A DNA stretch of 64,000 nt from Prostheceraeus crozeri. Lineage: Eukaryota; Platyhelminthes; Polycladida; Euryleptidae. Under the pieces are notes generated by a model that had not been told where the DNA came from, ran no database searches, and saw only the letters and a list, made by a program, of their open reading frames with translations. Shown here in pieces: positions 21,601 to 33,566 of the stretch. The stretch is from assembly GCA_907163375.1 (NCBI GenBank), contig CAJQUW010003414.1:144119-208118 (forward strand), written 5' to 3'. Each line of letters opens with the position of its first letter. The first letter of the stretch is position 1. The position numbers and the translations under genes were made by a program.

Positions 21601-23237
21601 TGGAATAATTCACAATACATCACAAATTTAGACGTTGCTTTCTTGTAATTTTCATTATTTATTTTCATGACGATTCAACAGCCCTACATCCGATGACTGT
21701 AAAAGTTTTAAGTTTTTCATGCTATAAATTCGAGCAAATTTTTGAAGTACCTTTCTCTGTTATTTCTAAAATCTGGTTGTGATTTGTCATGACAAACATG
21801 ACAATTTACGAAGCACGCATTGCGATTTATTTGATGTCCTTTGACTGGTTATAGACCTACTTACATCACAAATGTGACAACCTCGAAAATGGTGTTTCCT
21901 ATAGACGCATGCATGCATATTAGACAAATAGGCATTCCAAAATAAAAAGGTTGCAACGGGAAACTGTGTGATAAATTAATGAGTGGCTACTCAACAGCCT
22001 AGTGAGCTGTACCGTAACGCTCTGATATCTTGATTGTATATATGATTATGTACTATATAATATCATTCAAATAAATGATAATATAAGATTGACAAAATCA
22101 GAGGTGCTGGCAATAATAAAAAGCAAACTGTATATTTTTGACCATTCCAGAAAAAGTCCGAAAATCTTTTCAGCATGCAAAAGATATCGAGGAAATTCAC
22201 ACTGTTGCCCAATTTTCATCAAACAATTCTGGCGTGTTGGTATTGAAATTCTGCATCACGTTCAATATTATTTCGGGAGGACTACTGCTCAAAACTGCCC
22301 ACTTAACAAAGTGGCATGCATATCAAGATGGCCTATGAAACTTCAGCATTCTCTTGGTACAATGTCTACAAGAATTGAACTGCAACTTCCGAAATTTGCA
22401 TTCAAAATTTCCTGATTCAAGGCATTTTGTCAATAAAGATCACTCAAAAGTTTATAGCACTTGCTACTGTTTTGCAAGCAGTTTGATAATGACATCTAAG
22501 AGTTAAACTTACGATACTTGGAATACTGAATTCGATTTTAGTGCACGCATGTCTAAGGCATTTCATAAATAATCATTAGGTATTCAACCAACAACAATTA
22601 CATCTTATGTAATTTTGAAATTAGGCATATTATCAATCCAAAATAAAAGCACATTATAATTCATGAAAACAAATATAGCTATGTGTGAGATATATCAGTC
22701 AACATGGCTTCACAAACAATATCGTTGATTGAAATGATGTTTATCAACTGAATCATGAAGTGAGGGTAAATAATAGTCGTGTTAATGTTGTTAGGCAAGT
22801 AGCAAGGACGACATAAATCATTGCTCAATAGTTCTTATGTAGCTGATGTACTCTAAATACCACGCTATCCATAAGAATGCACATGCCTGGTGCTACAGAA
22901 AGAAGCTATTTGAAAGTAGCATGTAATACATATAATTTTTCTGGTGGGTGACTTAAAACTCTACATACGAAAGCTATACAAATGAGGACCAATTTGCATC
23001 GGGCGGCTTAACTAAAGCATACCAACAACTCGTATTTCATCGTAAAGCAGCCTATCACAGACAGAGTAGTTCGTATCGCTACATCCCAATCACATACGGA
23101 AGTAAGCGAGCTTTCATTTGAAAAACATATCTGATATCTGTAAACATACGAGAATCTCATATCAAATGCTAGTTTCAAATTGTATGTAAATTTGGTATAT
23201 GTTAGTGCGTAACTTTCGTATCCAGCAGTTTACAATG
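18626..23237. mobile_element. TIR element, copy A (with a hAT-like insertion inside)
   Basis: The left end CACTGAAAATCGC (18626, preceded by TA) and right end …GCAGTTTACAATG (23237) are inverted versions of the family TIR CACTGTAAATCGC. The left 150 bp (…GGTATATTT…TATGCTTTTC…) and the right part from about 22410 match copies B (41.6-45.9 kb) and C (56.1-57.1 kb). No transposase was seen, so it is non-autonomous. Between the two matching parts lie a 2.4-kb hAT-like element and about 1.2 kb of further inserted or unique sequence (18790-18921 and 21337-22410). The latter includes an unassigned 108-codon ORF (22089-22415). Confidence 0.7.
18930..21328. mobile_element. Non-autonomous hAT-like element with 8-bp target duplication
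   Basis: The ends are CAGAGCTGGAAAAATTCC (18930) and, inverted, CAGAGTTGGTAAAGTCGG (21328), the classic hAT 'CAGNG' terminus. The 8 bp on either side are identical: AATAAGCG at 18922-18929 and 21329-21336. Both subterminal regions hold arrays of AATTCC/CCAATT hexamers (18950-19065 and 21190-21315). I find no hAT transposase, BED finger or dimerisation motif in the 2.4 kb. Movement would need a transposase supplied in trans. Confidence 0.85.
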
Positions 23238-23325
23238 CATTTGTACACTTTTAGCACACGTGGAGTAATGCCGCTATTCGTGAGTAGTATGTAGTGGTTC
23301 CTGAAGATCTTTTATGCGTGTGATA

Positions 23326-24335
23326 CAGAGCTGATCATAAAAAAAGGACCACCTAAATTTCGTTGGAATTCAATCGATTTTCATGTCTTCCAATCCCGTC
23401 GCACATCAACGTGTCATACATCATTCGAGAGCTTGAATTCTCAGCTTTAAAATGAGCTATGATAGACTTGTATCCGTTATTGTATTTGCTGACCAGTGCT
23501 CAAAATGCTACATCTGAGTGTGATAATGAATCAGGCACGGAGAGAACGAGCATTTTCTGAGCTCTCATTGACATATTGTTCATCAAAATCGGTGAGCTTA
23601 TAAAAAATTGGTTACATCGTGAAGTTATCACAAAATCATGACGCTTTTGGTTGAAAATGTTGTGATCTCACTTTTTCATCAAAAATGTTCATGTTTGGTA
23701 TCCTCTGAATCCTTGTGATGTGAAGAGTGCTAATATGCAAGTTTTGCTTATATAAGTTCAATAGTTATTTTTCAAACTTCTAAAATGTTTTTCTCATTTC
23801 CGCAAAAGTACACAAACAATCGGCTGCTGCTATGAGAGAACAAATTGTCACAAATTGTCTTGTTTTGAACCTTCGTTCACCTTACATGTTGTTTGTGTAC
23901 TTCTGCTGAGACTTTTGAACTTATATGAACATAACTTGCATATTTGTATTGTTCATCACATCGCAAGGATTCCGAAGATGCCAAACATAGACACCTTTGA
24001 CGAAAAAGTGAGAATATAACATTTTCAACCAAAAAGGTCATGACGGTTTTATGACCTGTATGTCAAAAGAGAGCTCAGAAAATACTCGTTCTCCCCGTGC
24101 CTGATTCATTATCATGCTCACACGTTTTCTTATTGAAAAATTCAGCGATCTTCATATTACAAGCACTGGTCAGCAAATACAATGACGGATACAAGTCTAT
24201 CATAGCTCATTTTAAAGCTAAGAATGCAAGCTCTTGAATGATATGTGGCACGTTGAGATGCGACACGATTGGAAGGCATGAAAATCGATTGAATTCCAAC
24301 GGAATTGAGGTGATCCGTTTTCATGATCAGCTCTG
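23326..24335. mobile_element. 1.0-kb palindromic (foldback) element
   Basis: The left end CAGAGCTGATCAT and the right end ATGATCAGCTCTG are perfect inverses. Imperfect inversion continues to the centre, near 23840: GACCAGTGCT/AGCACTGGTC, the GTGCCTGATTCATTATCA phrases and the ACACAAACAA/TTGTTTGTGT phrases mirror each other. This is a foldback-type, non-autonomous element. I see no intact TSD. Confidence 0.7.
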
Positions 24336-24439
24336 TGGTGGCGCCGAAACAACCGCCAATCTCATCGATCACATCATCAGAGAATCTTAGACGTCTTCAC
24401 CAACAGTAATTTTTCAGGTAAGACAGCTGGGTTACTTAT
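24162..24439 (+). repeat. 278-bp direct repeat, left copy
   Basis: About 98% identical by eye to 29268-29545, with roughly six differences. It begins inside the palindromic element and extends about 100 bp past its end. The two copies flank element D. Confidence 0.8.
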
Positions 24440-24444
24440 CGTCG

Positions 24445-27400
24445 GCTACATTCCAAACTCACGTATCTCAATTTTCGACAATCGTGGAAAATTAAATAGA
24501 TAAGTTTTCAATATAGAAAATTTCGACGTACAGTGAAACCTTTTATTTATATGACTTCTTATTTGACATACGCAATTATATGACAGTTAGCTATACTTAT
24601 ATAGGCGTAATTTATCAATTTGATGTTTTGTATAGTCATTAAAAGGTTTTGTTATGATACATGAGTTTGGAGTAACTGATTTCCGCATTACAGTTAAAAA
24701 TGCGTGGAATAATAAATCATAATTAAGTTAAACCAATAATGAAAAGGGAAACCCGCTGTATAATTCTGAAGTTCTTAGACGTTCTGATAATCAAAAAAGC
24801 TAAGATAGCAACAAACCCGACCATAAAAGGGGGCTGGTTATTGCATGCAGTAGGCCTAGCTTATAGGTACATAAAGGACATGATGTAGCCTAAGTTTTGA
24901 GAAGTTATTGCAATTTTTAACTGCTGTAATTTTCCAACGTTTACGTGATTTTGTAAATGGAAGCGCAGGGTGTTTTCAACAAGATTGGCCAGAGGGATTT
25001 GCCTGGACCTATCAAATTGAATTAGCCTACACGACCTAAAAGAATAGCCATAGGCTAGGCCTGAGGATATCTTAGGTCCTAAGATTTTTAGCCGTTGGCT
25101 CTGAAACAAATTATAGGGCCAATAATTACTGCTCATCAAGACTCTTCATGTATAGATATACATGTAAATTGTGTATTATACCTTACAGTCATTACATGAG
25201 CAGGCTAAGATGCGGGCTTATACGAGCTACAAAGATTGTCTAAAATAATCAATATGATGGTACGCTGGAGACACGGCATTGTAGGCTTTATTATTGGCTA
25301 TTTGAAGTAGATCTGTATCATTGGTATAAGCTGAACACATCTTACGCTAGTTTTACTTTTCAAATTAAGACTGCAATTTGAACATTGATTTTAGTGAATA
25401 CGTAATAACTACGTACTATACTTCTACTTCTAGCTAGTTCAAAAAATCATAAACGTAAAGTTTATAGCCTAACATAAACATAGGCCTAAAATCATAAACA
25501 TGATGTCTTTTACAACTCCATCGTTATACAAGGCTTGTATAGCCTGTGTATTTTTATATTAAGATTATTTCAAAACGTTTTGGGGCCTAATGAGTACTTT
25601 ATTGCAATGTTGAATAAACGATTATAATCATGCACTCGTTCGGTTAGTATCTAACGAACTGAATAGGTCGATGCCAAATTTGATTGCAATCATCGTATTT
25701 GGCTATAATCATGTTCAAATATCATTAAAACATGTAGGCATAATCGATGCATCATTAAAGTACACCTATATTCCAAATATCAATAATTGATTCAATCAAA
25801 AACATGAATTTAGAAGACAATGAGCAGTACAATATTTCAACAACGATAATTGCAGTAGTACATTTAATGTGTAATTGATTTGCAATAATTTGTACATTGT
25901 AATTGTATCAAAAATAAGGAATGAGGGTATCAAGAATGAGGAAGACTGCAGTAGAATTCGGCATGTCCGGGCGGAATAACTGAGGTCGTCCCACGACACA
26001 AAGACAACAAATCGTCATATTTAGCTTTGGACAGCTTGACAGGATCTTTTGATAGTGGCTTGGGCTCATTTAGATTTCTATTTCGTTTTGTGTTTATGTC
26101 CAAAATGTCCCATTCATCATAATGGTGGCTGAATTTCAAAAAATTTGATCATGGCCTTTTTCTAATTTAACCTTTTTTATTTTCGTCCAGTCTAAATGGT
26201 TCGAGCTCGTTCGAAGAGTCCTATTGCGTAGAAGACCAATATCGTTACGGTAACTTTTGAAATCGAGCAAAAAAACTCATTGTTTGCCAACGTGAAGGTC
26301 TTATATGGCTTTTTCCGACATGACATTTTGGTAATTGTAGTGAGTTCCTGAGGAACGAATTCCTGCCCGCTTTATTCCACCCTCTATCGTTGAATGCATG
26401 GCATCTCCTTCAGATTCCCCATGTCCTGCTACAAAATAAGTCAATGTGACGCATTCGATCGTTTTGGAGGATGCCAGGAAATGGTGTATCATGGCGGGAG
26501 TATGCTATTTTTATTCTGCCCAGCGCATCCATCAGCATATAGAGCGATCTTCTTAGTATCCAAAGAAGATGTATCGATGTCTCTCAGGTAGTGAAATACA
26601 CACGAAGATATTGCGTTTGCACCTCTGTGAGCTTCTGTTTCATTCCAACAAAATGAATATCCTTGACCTGAGCCCAAATCGAATATCGTAAAACAATAGC
26701 AAGATAATCTCCTTTTATAGAATATGGACGAGTTGTTTGAAATATGCAAATAGACTACCTGCATCAGGTCAAATACAACTGCAGCCATCCCTCCATTTAC
26801 CTTGGCGCATTCTTTGACGTCTTTTTTCTGCTCCCTTACGATGTTCTTCTCCGAAATATGTTCCTCCCACCTTGATTGCAATGTGTTTCTGTTATCCCTT
26901 TCCATCTCTGTTTCTTCATTTGGAAAAGCCGGGTTTGCTGTTGCACATAAGTCACATAGATCTTTCTTTGGCTTGAAGAACTTAATATTCAAGCTATTAA
27001 ATACATTTCTGTAGGTCGATAAAGATGCCACGGTAAGATCTTGGTTATTAGCCCATTCCTGGTACATTTCATACATTTTCAATACAGTAAATGTTGGATT
27101 CAAATAGTGGCAAGTCGAATCTTTTCTGGTATAGTGGCTCTCTACTCTCGGGTATAAGTTGATGTCCTCCTTTACTGAATTCCTGATTCTTTTCTGAATG
27201 ATTTCCTTTCGAGCACCGCCTCTAGCATCTTTGTTAACACATCCTTCGTTGTCAGTCTTCTTTATCACGGTTCTCACTTGTTGGTCACAAGTATGTCCTA
27301 TCGTTGATAAGAACATCGACTTGCAAACAGATATTTTCAGATCAGTCATAGTTAGATGGTATCTTAGGGACAACCCCTTCTTCTTATTGATTTCATCCGG

Positions 27401-29270
27401 GCGATCTTTTGAATTAACGATTATGACATGTCTTGCAATGAAATTGCGCTGCTCTTGAAGATCCTATCCATAAAAACTGTTGAAAATACATGATCGCAAC
27501 TCATCAGGAAATTGGTGGCAATAAAAACGTTTCTAATTCTCTGTGTGATTGCATCTTGGCAATAAATTGCGTTCCAATCGTTTTCTGCCTTGCCGATCTT
27601 GATATGATTTACCGCTATCTTTCAACTTCTTATTCATTATGCGCTTATTCACTTACCGGCTTGGAGTAGGTAAAGAATTTGAATTCAATTGTTCGACAGG
27701 AACACCGTCAATTTCGAAGGATGTCTCTATGATATCGTTATTACGAGTTTCAGTAGCATTTATGACTTGCGGGTCTCTTATGCCATCAAGTAAATTGTCT
27801 GCGACATTGAGTGGATCGTTTGTGGGATCGAGTGGATTGTTTGTGGGATCGAGTGAATCGTTTGCGACATCGAGTGGATCGTTTGTGGCACTGAGTGGGT
27901 CGTTTGTGGCATCAAGTGGATCGTTTGTGCCATTGAGTAGATCATCGAGTACTATGTGGGCATTAGAATCAATTGTAAACTCATGCAAATCAGAAATCGC
28001 CACTGAATAACCCGTCGGAGGAATGTCAATCGGAACATCCGCAAATAAATTTGAAGTTCCAACTGGCTTGTCGAGTGGAAAAACCCGTATCAAGTCAAAA
28101 GAAACATCACATTGATTCACACCGATCAAAGAGGTTGGAGATTATTGGAGTGTATGAATGGTCACCGTTGTAGTGAAGCACGTCATTTTCTTGTCCGTCG
28201 TTTTCCACCATGATGGATTTGATGGAGGAGAGAACTTTCTCTGCAGACAATACTGAACATTTTCGACCTGGAAAAATAGATGAAATAATCAATTTTGGTC
28301 ACTTCTTCTGATTCAGTTTAGAAAATCGACCAGGGGGAAGGGTAGGGCCGAGCCCAGTGATTCACTTAACTGCAGGTTTGAAGTAATTAATTGACCAGAC
28401 AAATGAATACATTTTAATTTAGTATACTTTCTTTTCTTATAATGTTTAGGCCTTAATTTCAATTGTGTATTTCTAGAATATATCATAGTGCTTTACAACT
28501 GATAGCTTATATCTAGTTCATTTAGGGATTGGCGATGTAGGGGATTAGGGCTTGATTAGGAATTCATAAGTTGTACTCACGTTTATTTTCTTCTATGTTC
28601 TCCAAAGCCGCAAGCACCATCGATATTCCTCTATTCATTTCGAAGATTTAGATCGGATAATATTAAATGTCTCAGCAGAATTCAGGATTTAATTGATGAA
28701 GGGACGGATGCGCTGGTTTCGTGATTGATAATTTCAAAAACACAATTATTATGTTGTTAATTTGTGACAATGTATTTTGAAGTTTCAATCAAATTTAGAA
28801 GTCTAATCAAATCAAATTGATACAAAAAGAGATTGTAAACAGAAACTGTTTACAATCTCCTTTGTATCAATCTGATAAACTGTTTGTCATTGAACAAACA
28901 ACTCATTGAAAACAGATGCCATATATATTTGCATGGCAAACTCACGTATTTCAATTACGTTAGTTTGGAATGACAGGATAGGATCTTCGACGCGCTAATC
29001 AATAAAATTCACGTATTCACGTAAACTCACGTATTCAAAATAAATATGATAGCTATTCAAGGCAAACTCATGCATCTCAGTACGTCAGTTTGGAATATCA
29101 TTTATTAAAGGAAAGCATCGTATGTGAGTTGGTCCCCCTTCTTTAAATTTACTATAAAAACCTATTTTGCTCTAATTTTGGTGTGATACTGTAAATCACG
29201 ACTTAAGCTATTAAAAAACCAAAAATCTCAAAATCGCCAATTTTTGAGATACGTGAGTTTGGAATGTAGC
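24445..29270 (-). mobile_element. TIR element D carrying a QNKN/DUF7869-like gene
   Basis: The ends are inverted repeats of GCTACATTCCAAACTCACG (left, from 24445; right, to 29270), continuing through TATCTCAA. The core AAACTCACGTATCTCA recurs in diverged form near 28943, 29015 and 29069, which looks like subterminal transposase-binding repeats. The body carries one intron-containing gene on the minus strand. About 24.5-25.9 kb is non-coding, AT-rich 3' sequence. I infer that the gene encodes the element's transposase. The element class is not one I can name. Confidence 0.65.
25930..28638 (-). pseudogene. Intron-containing QNKN/DUF7869-like transposase gene, frameshifted
   Basis: Exon 1 (28638-28581) starts MNRGISMVLAALENI and ends at GTGAGT. 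Exon 2 (28267-27657) includes a 7-residue repeat (consensus ATNDPLD, about seven copies) and ends at GTAAGT, with a frameshift near 28130. Exon 3 opens after a TAG acceptor at 27463 and continues through the long ORF to 26489. It contains RPDEINKKKGLSLRYHL, a KKDLCDLC cysteine pair, FDLMQV, IFYKRRLSCYCFTI and the key ADGCAGQNKN. A frameshift near 26490 leads to FVAGHGESEGDAMHSTIEGG. The last exon (26139-25930) ends FYCSLPHS. From memory this is the DUF7869-type family: D-x-C-x-x-QNKN and GH-x(4)-D suggest a metal-dependent, RNase-H-like nuclease. The frameshifts imply an inactive copy. Confidence 0.65.
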
Positions 29271-29545
29271 ACTGGTCAGCAAATGCAATGACGGATACAA
29301 GTCTATCATAGCTCATTTTAAAGCTGAGAATGCAAGCTCTTGAATGATATGTGGCACGTTGAGATGCGACACGATTGGAAGGCATGAAAATCGATTGAAT
29401 TCCAACGGAATTGAGGTGATCCGTTTTCATGATCAGCTCTGTGGTGGCGACGAAACAACCGCCAGTCTCATCGATCACATCATCAGAGAATCTTAGACAT
29501 CTTCACCAACAGTAATTTTTCAGGTAAGACAGCTGGGCTACTTAT
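29268..29545 (+). repeat. 278-bp direct repeat, right copy
   Basis: Starts AGCACTGGTCAGC exactly at the right end of element D and ends …GGGCTACTTAT. It matches 24162-24439. It is far too long for a target duplication. Confidence 0.8.
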
Positions 29546-29975
29546 GATGCTTTTACACTACAATCTGAAGCTGGGATCAACTCGAGAGTTTGTGCAGCGG
29601 ATTGTGTGTACAACGGTGCAATAATGGATCCAACAACTGCAGTAAAATCAAAAATTTGAGCTCCTGCCTCCTACGTTTGCGTAGACATCTAAAGGAAGTC
29701 CCCGAACTTGTGTTGTGTATCAGCCTGACCTTCCTACACAGCAAGAAAGCAGCAATTATTTTCTATGAATAGCCGTACATCATCTCATAAATTGATTGGA
29801 GACGCAAATAAATAGGCCTATGCGTAGCGCATAATTGGAATGAACCATTTATGAGGCACCAACGTGCAAATTTGAACAATTTCTCGCCTAATTATGTAAA
29901 CATCCTCTTGCACATTCAACAATAGCAAGTATATCGACCATAAGTTCAGAAAATTGACAGTTATATTTCTTTCAG

Positions 29976-30952
29976 GTGGACTATTCATTGACAGGCGAAT
30001 GGTTTCTATGAAGACACCAATTTCAATGTTTTCTTGTGCTGGAGACAATGATCATTATGCTATGATATTCAACGCGGGACCAAACAGAAATTTATATTAC
30101 GATACAGAAAAAACTACTGGTTGTCATGGTGAAATGAAAGATTCTGTAATCCTCAATTTTGTGAATAATGGCATTGTTGTAATAATTAACTTGTATTGTA
30201 TAGTAGTCATTTCATATAGAAGATTATACAAGTCTCGAAATTTTGCGTCCACCTTGTACTTGAGTTTTGCATTTGTTGCTTATGTTTGTGGATATAACTA
30301 TCTTATATTTTATCGTTATTTCATCAAGCTTTCTCGAATATCTTGTATTCTTGGTTATCAAGTATTTTCTATCGGAGCTTATGTGTACGTCGGTGCGCTG
30401 CTCACCTTAAGTATAAACTGTGTTGGAGCAGTCTTCAAGCCGCTCACCTATCGTTTTATAATCACTATGAAACGAGCTTTGTATTCCAATATTGTTTACG
30501 TATTTTCTTTGGTAATTGTGCAATTGATCTATCCGTTAATTGCTTACGGAAATGTTATGGATGGAGTTTTACCTTACCACTGCGCCTTGCGAGATGTACT
30601 TGATGATCAGTACAATATCGCTATGGCGGCATTTGCCTTGATTCTACTTTTCCTAATAGGGATTGCAAATGTTATTACTACAATTGGTGTTGTCAAAGTG
30701 ATATTATTCAGTAATAGCCTTAGAGCAAAAGAAAAATCCATAATGAAGGGAACTATCAAATTGTGCATCAAGCAAGGATTGATAGTCATCGCTAACATTC
30801 TCTGCAACATGCCGCTGGTGTTGGATTCCTTAAATATCATTTATTGGAGAACGGAAAATTGTATTTTATTGGCCATGAGTGTTGGATTTTGGAATGTGCT
30901 GCTCCTGTCTTTATGCGACAAAAGAATCTTTATGGCATTGTCCTGTCGTTGA
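29976..30952 (+). CDS. Exon: seven-transmembrane rhodopsin-like receptor
   Basis: A TTTCTTTCAG acceptor (AG at 29974-29975) opens a phase-1 frame that ends at a TGA at 30950-30952. An extracellular stretch of about 60 residues with two Cys precedes seven hydrophobic helices: VILNFVNNGIVVIINLYCIV (TM1), LYLSFAFVAYVCGYNYLIFY (TM2), TM3 ending SINCVGAVFKPLTYR, NIVYVFSLVIVQLIYPLIAY (TM4), AAFALILLFLIGIANVITTI (TM5), LIVIANILCNMPLVLDSL (TM6) and LLAMSVGFWNVLLLSLC (TM7). Cys before TM3 and Cys in loop 2 (YHCALRD) give the usual disulphide. DRYxAVxxPLxY is NCVGAVFKPLTY, CWxP is CNMP and NPxxY is absent, so activation motifs are degenerate, as in many lineage-specific chemoreceptors. The frame is intact, unlike almost everything else here. 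An ATG at 30000 could start a single-exon protein. The ligand is unknown. Confidence 0.8.
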
Positions 30953-33140
30953 CTGATACATCTCGTAATTTGCTGCGTGTTGGCCTAAACTGTATGTATG
31001 TGAGTCATTCCACAGTTGCGGTCGTTTCACTCCGAGTAGCTAGCTACTTTTCAACAAAGATTGTCATATTAGAGACGCAATTCTTCTCGAAATCTAACTA
31101 CACCTAAGATAGTGTCATGCACTGATAAATATCGCTCTACAATGGCTTACATACAATTTCATGCATTTTTCCATCTACAGTCCATTTCCTAAATCGTTGC
31201 ACTACCCGAGAAACTCTTTTATCTCTTGCTTATTCTCATCAAACTGAGCCGTAAGCTGCTTAAGCTCATTTAATTGATTACTGAACTTATTCACTTGATC
31301 AGCCGAGACACTTGCTTGGCTCAGGAGACAGTGTGGTGTGCCTAATTAAATGAAGTAATTAGTGATTAGAAATATTATTCATGATCATGTCATATCTGAT
31401 CATGCCATTGATGTCATGTCATAACTTCCCCCGTTTCCTGTCATCATTGAGTGAGTTGCTAAAAGTCTTGTCGATTCACGTATCGGACGCAGCAACTACA
31501 ACGTGAAGAGATTGCTATTTTTTGTGAACAGGTGGCGAGTCTCAGTCTGACGCCAAGCCTTTGTGTGCCCGCAGATCAAGGATTCAAAATCCTGACTTCC
31601 ACCGAATGGTTGAGTATGGGAACAATACAAATGTGAAGTTTGCTAGTGAACGGATGAGCCAATAAAACTTGCATATTCTTGGAGCTAATGACACCAGCAT
31701 TCTCTTAAACCCAAACTCGAAAGCGTTAATACAGCAAAAGTTATTAAGTTGCGTGCAGTTGACCGTTAAAAGCATTTCTAGCGCGAAAGTTAGCGGAAAA
31801 TCAAGCAAACGTATTAAATTAGTAAAACTGTACCAAATGTTGTCGAAATTCGAAAAAAAATTATATCATCTGAAAGCTTAACACGAGCCTGATTGAATAG
31901 TGACAATCTTAATTTTCTATTTTGCATAGTTTAGTCTGTAGGCATCGGTGAATGAATTTACCAAAAAAACATACTTTTATGTCTGCTGACCACATCTGAC
32001 GAGACACAACCTATTCACTCTGCCAAATCAAAGTACGAAACACATCCTTTCACATTGCATAAAGTTGACTGAAATTCAGCATATTCATCAATGAAAAAAT
32101 CAGGTCAGACAATTTCAGCAGCATTTTTTCGGTAAAACCTATTTATACTGTATCTTTTTGTACATTCAACGAATCTTAAAATCTTTACATTATGATGACG
32201 CTGAGTGATAGCTCACACTGTCTGTCAATTTTCATTAAAAGATGCTGTCGTCTACATGTTAAAATCCTGCATTAAACAAAACGATCAATTTTTTTCAGAA
32301 GGCCTACTGACCACAACTGACCACTCAAGAAATTAAAATGTATGCCAAAATAATCTATGGATCAAAAGGTTACATATGGCACATCGTTTATTAAAATTCG
32401 AACCAGGACTTCAACATGAAAATTACATTTGAAAATAGGTTAACTGTTTTTTTGTCCAATTATTTATGAAACGGTCTTAATGGCACTAAATGTACCCGAC
32501 AGCGGTCGTTTTAAAAACACGCTTTTCAATTACTTGTACACAAAGAAATTTTTCAGAGGAACTGCTACACATGAAGCTATGAAATCTTCACAGTATACTT
32601 TTTATTCACTTCACTTGTTATCTCCAGCAAAGAACAATTAAACAAATAGCAGAAGTCTCCGGAATTCATGGGCGGACAGAATCGCGCTCTCTTTCATGAC
32701 ATTGATTCTAATTAAATGTCTTTAGTAAGTAGGACACACCATCATATTCTGCTGTATGATTAAGCTTCAGTTGTTTCAATTTTATCATAATTGCTTCTAC
32801 AATGTTGATTTCATAATATGTGTTTCCTTTGTATCTGATACGAAATTGATTAGTTGTGTCCTGAGTTACAGTTATTTATGTGTTCTTTTGCTGCTGTGTT
32901 TGTTCTTTTATGTTCATCAATCCTCTGCGAATTGCTATGATTGCACTTTATTGCTTGCGCATGGAAAGTAAACAGAAATTCTATTGAAATATTATTTAGG
33001 CAATAATCAGATGATTCTGTTATTATTGGTGCAATGTAATTCTCACTAAGTCAGTGATTAATATAACTGAATATAACTTGCGCTTTCTCATCTTCGGACA
33101 TTATAATTCCTGCAGATAGATTGGGGGAACAGGGAGGAGG
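30953..33140. other. Mostly non-coding; a few exon-like scraps
   Basis: 31330-31203 (minus) encodes a coiled-coil-like peptide (NKFSNQLNELKQLTAQFDE… ending EFLG) after an AG. 31530-31881 (plus) holds a decayed ORF, listed separately. 32756-32971 (plus) encodes a short protein with a strongly hydrophobic segment (VLLLLCLFFYVH) and could be a signal-peptide exon. None of these is assignable. The rest shows nothing. Confidence 0.35.
31530..31881 (+). pseudogene. Unassigned decayed ORF
   Basis: After a TGTGAACAG acceptor-like sequence the frame reads ARRSRIQNPDFHRMVEYG… FASERMSQ, has one TAA (31663), and continues LHILGANDTSILLNPNSKAL… to 31881. The composition is protein-like on both sides of the stop. 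I therefore read a once-coding segment of about 115 residues inactivated by one stop. I do not recognise the family. Confidence 0.35.
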
Positions 33141-33146
33141 TCTCTT

Positions 33147-33437
33147 ATGGAGAGGATAACTGGATATCGCTTTGACATCAAACATAATGATGAAGGCAAA
33201 GTATTGTCATTTTATTGTTTAGAACAAGGTCATCAACAACATAACGTTAAAGTCTCTATATTGGATGAGATCAAAGGAAATGAAATTGAACGAAAAAGAA
33301 AAGAAATGAAATTCATAAGTCAGTTGATGACTCATCATCCTTTTGGTTTGAATATGCAGCATGTTTTACAGCGGTCACGTACATGTATATTTGACCCTGA
33401 ATCTCCTATGTCTGCAACCAGTATGTCTGCTAATTGA
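33147..33437 (+). pseudogene. Probable GIY-YIG-type retroelement C-terminal fragment
   Basis: The 96-codon ORF includes VKVSILDEIKGN… RKRKEMKFISQLMTHHPFGLN. The ending resembles the last helix of GIY-YIG-like nucleases ('R…E…wI..L.T..P.GLN') carried by invertebrate retroelements. The hammerhead motif about 130 bp downstream, followed by AATAAA, strongly supports a retroelement 3' end of Penelope or a related type. RT is missing. Confidence 0.45.
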
Positions 33438-33566
33438 CATATACATGTAGAATAAGCATCATTCTATCCCTTCTGTTTCTATGATTCTATGCCTACAATC
33501 CTGATATCTTGCAAATATTTTTGATGCATTTACCAATTTGTATTTTGCATCTTTTTGTATGTCTTT

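Noticed and set aside
26794..27458. Plus-strand ORFs opposite the element D gene
   Set aside because: Antisense shadows of the minus-strand transposase exon.
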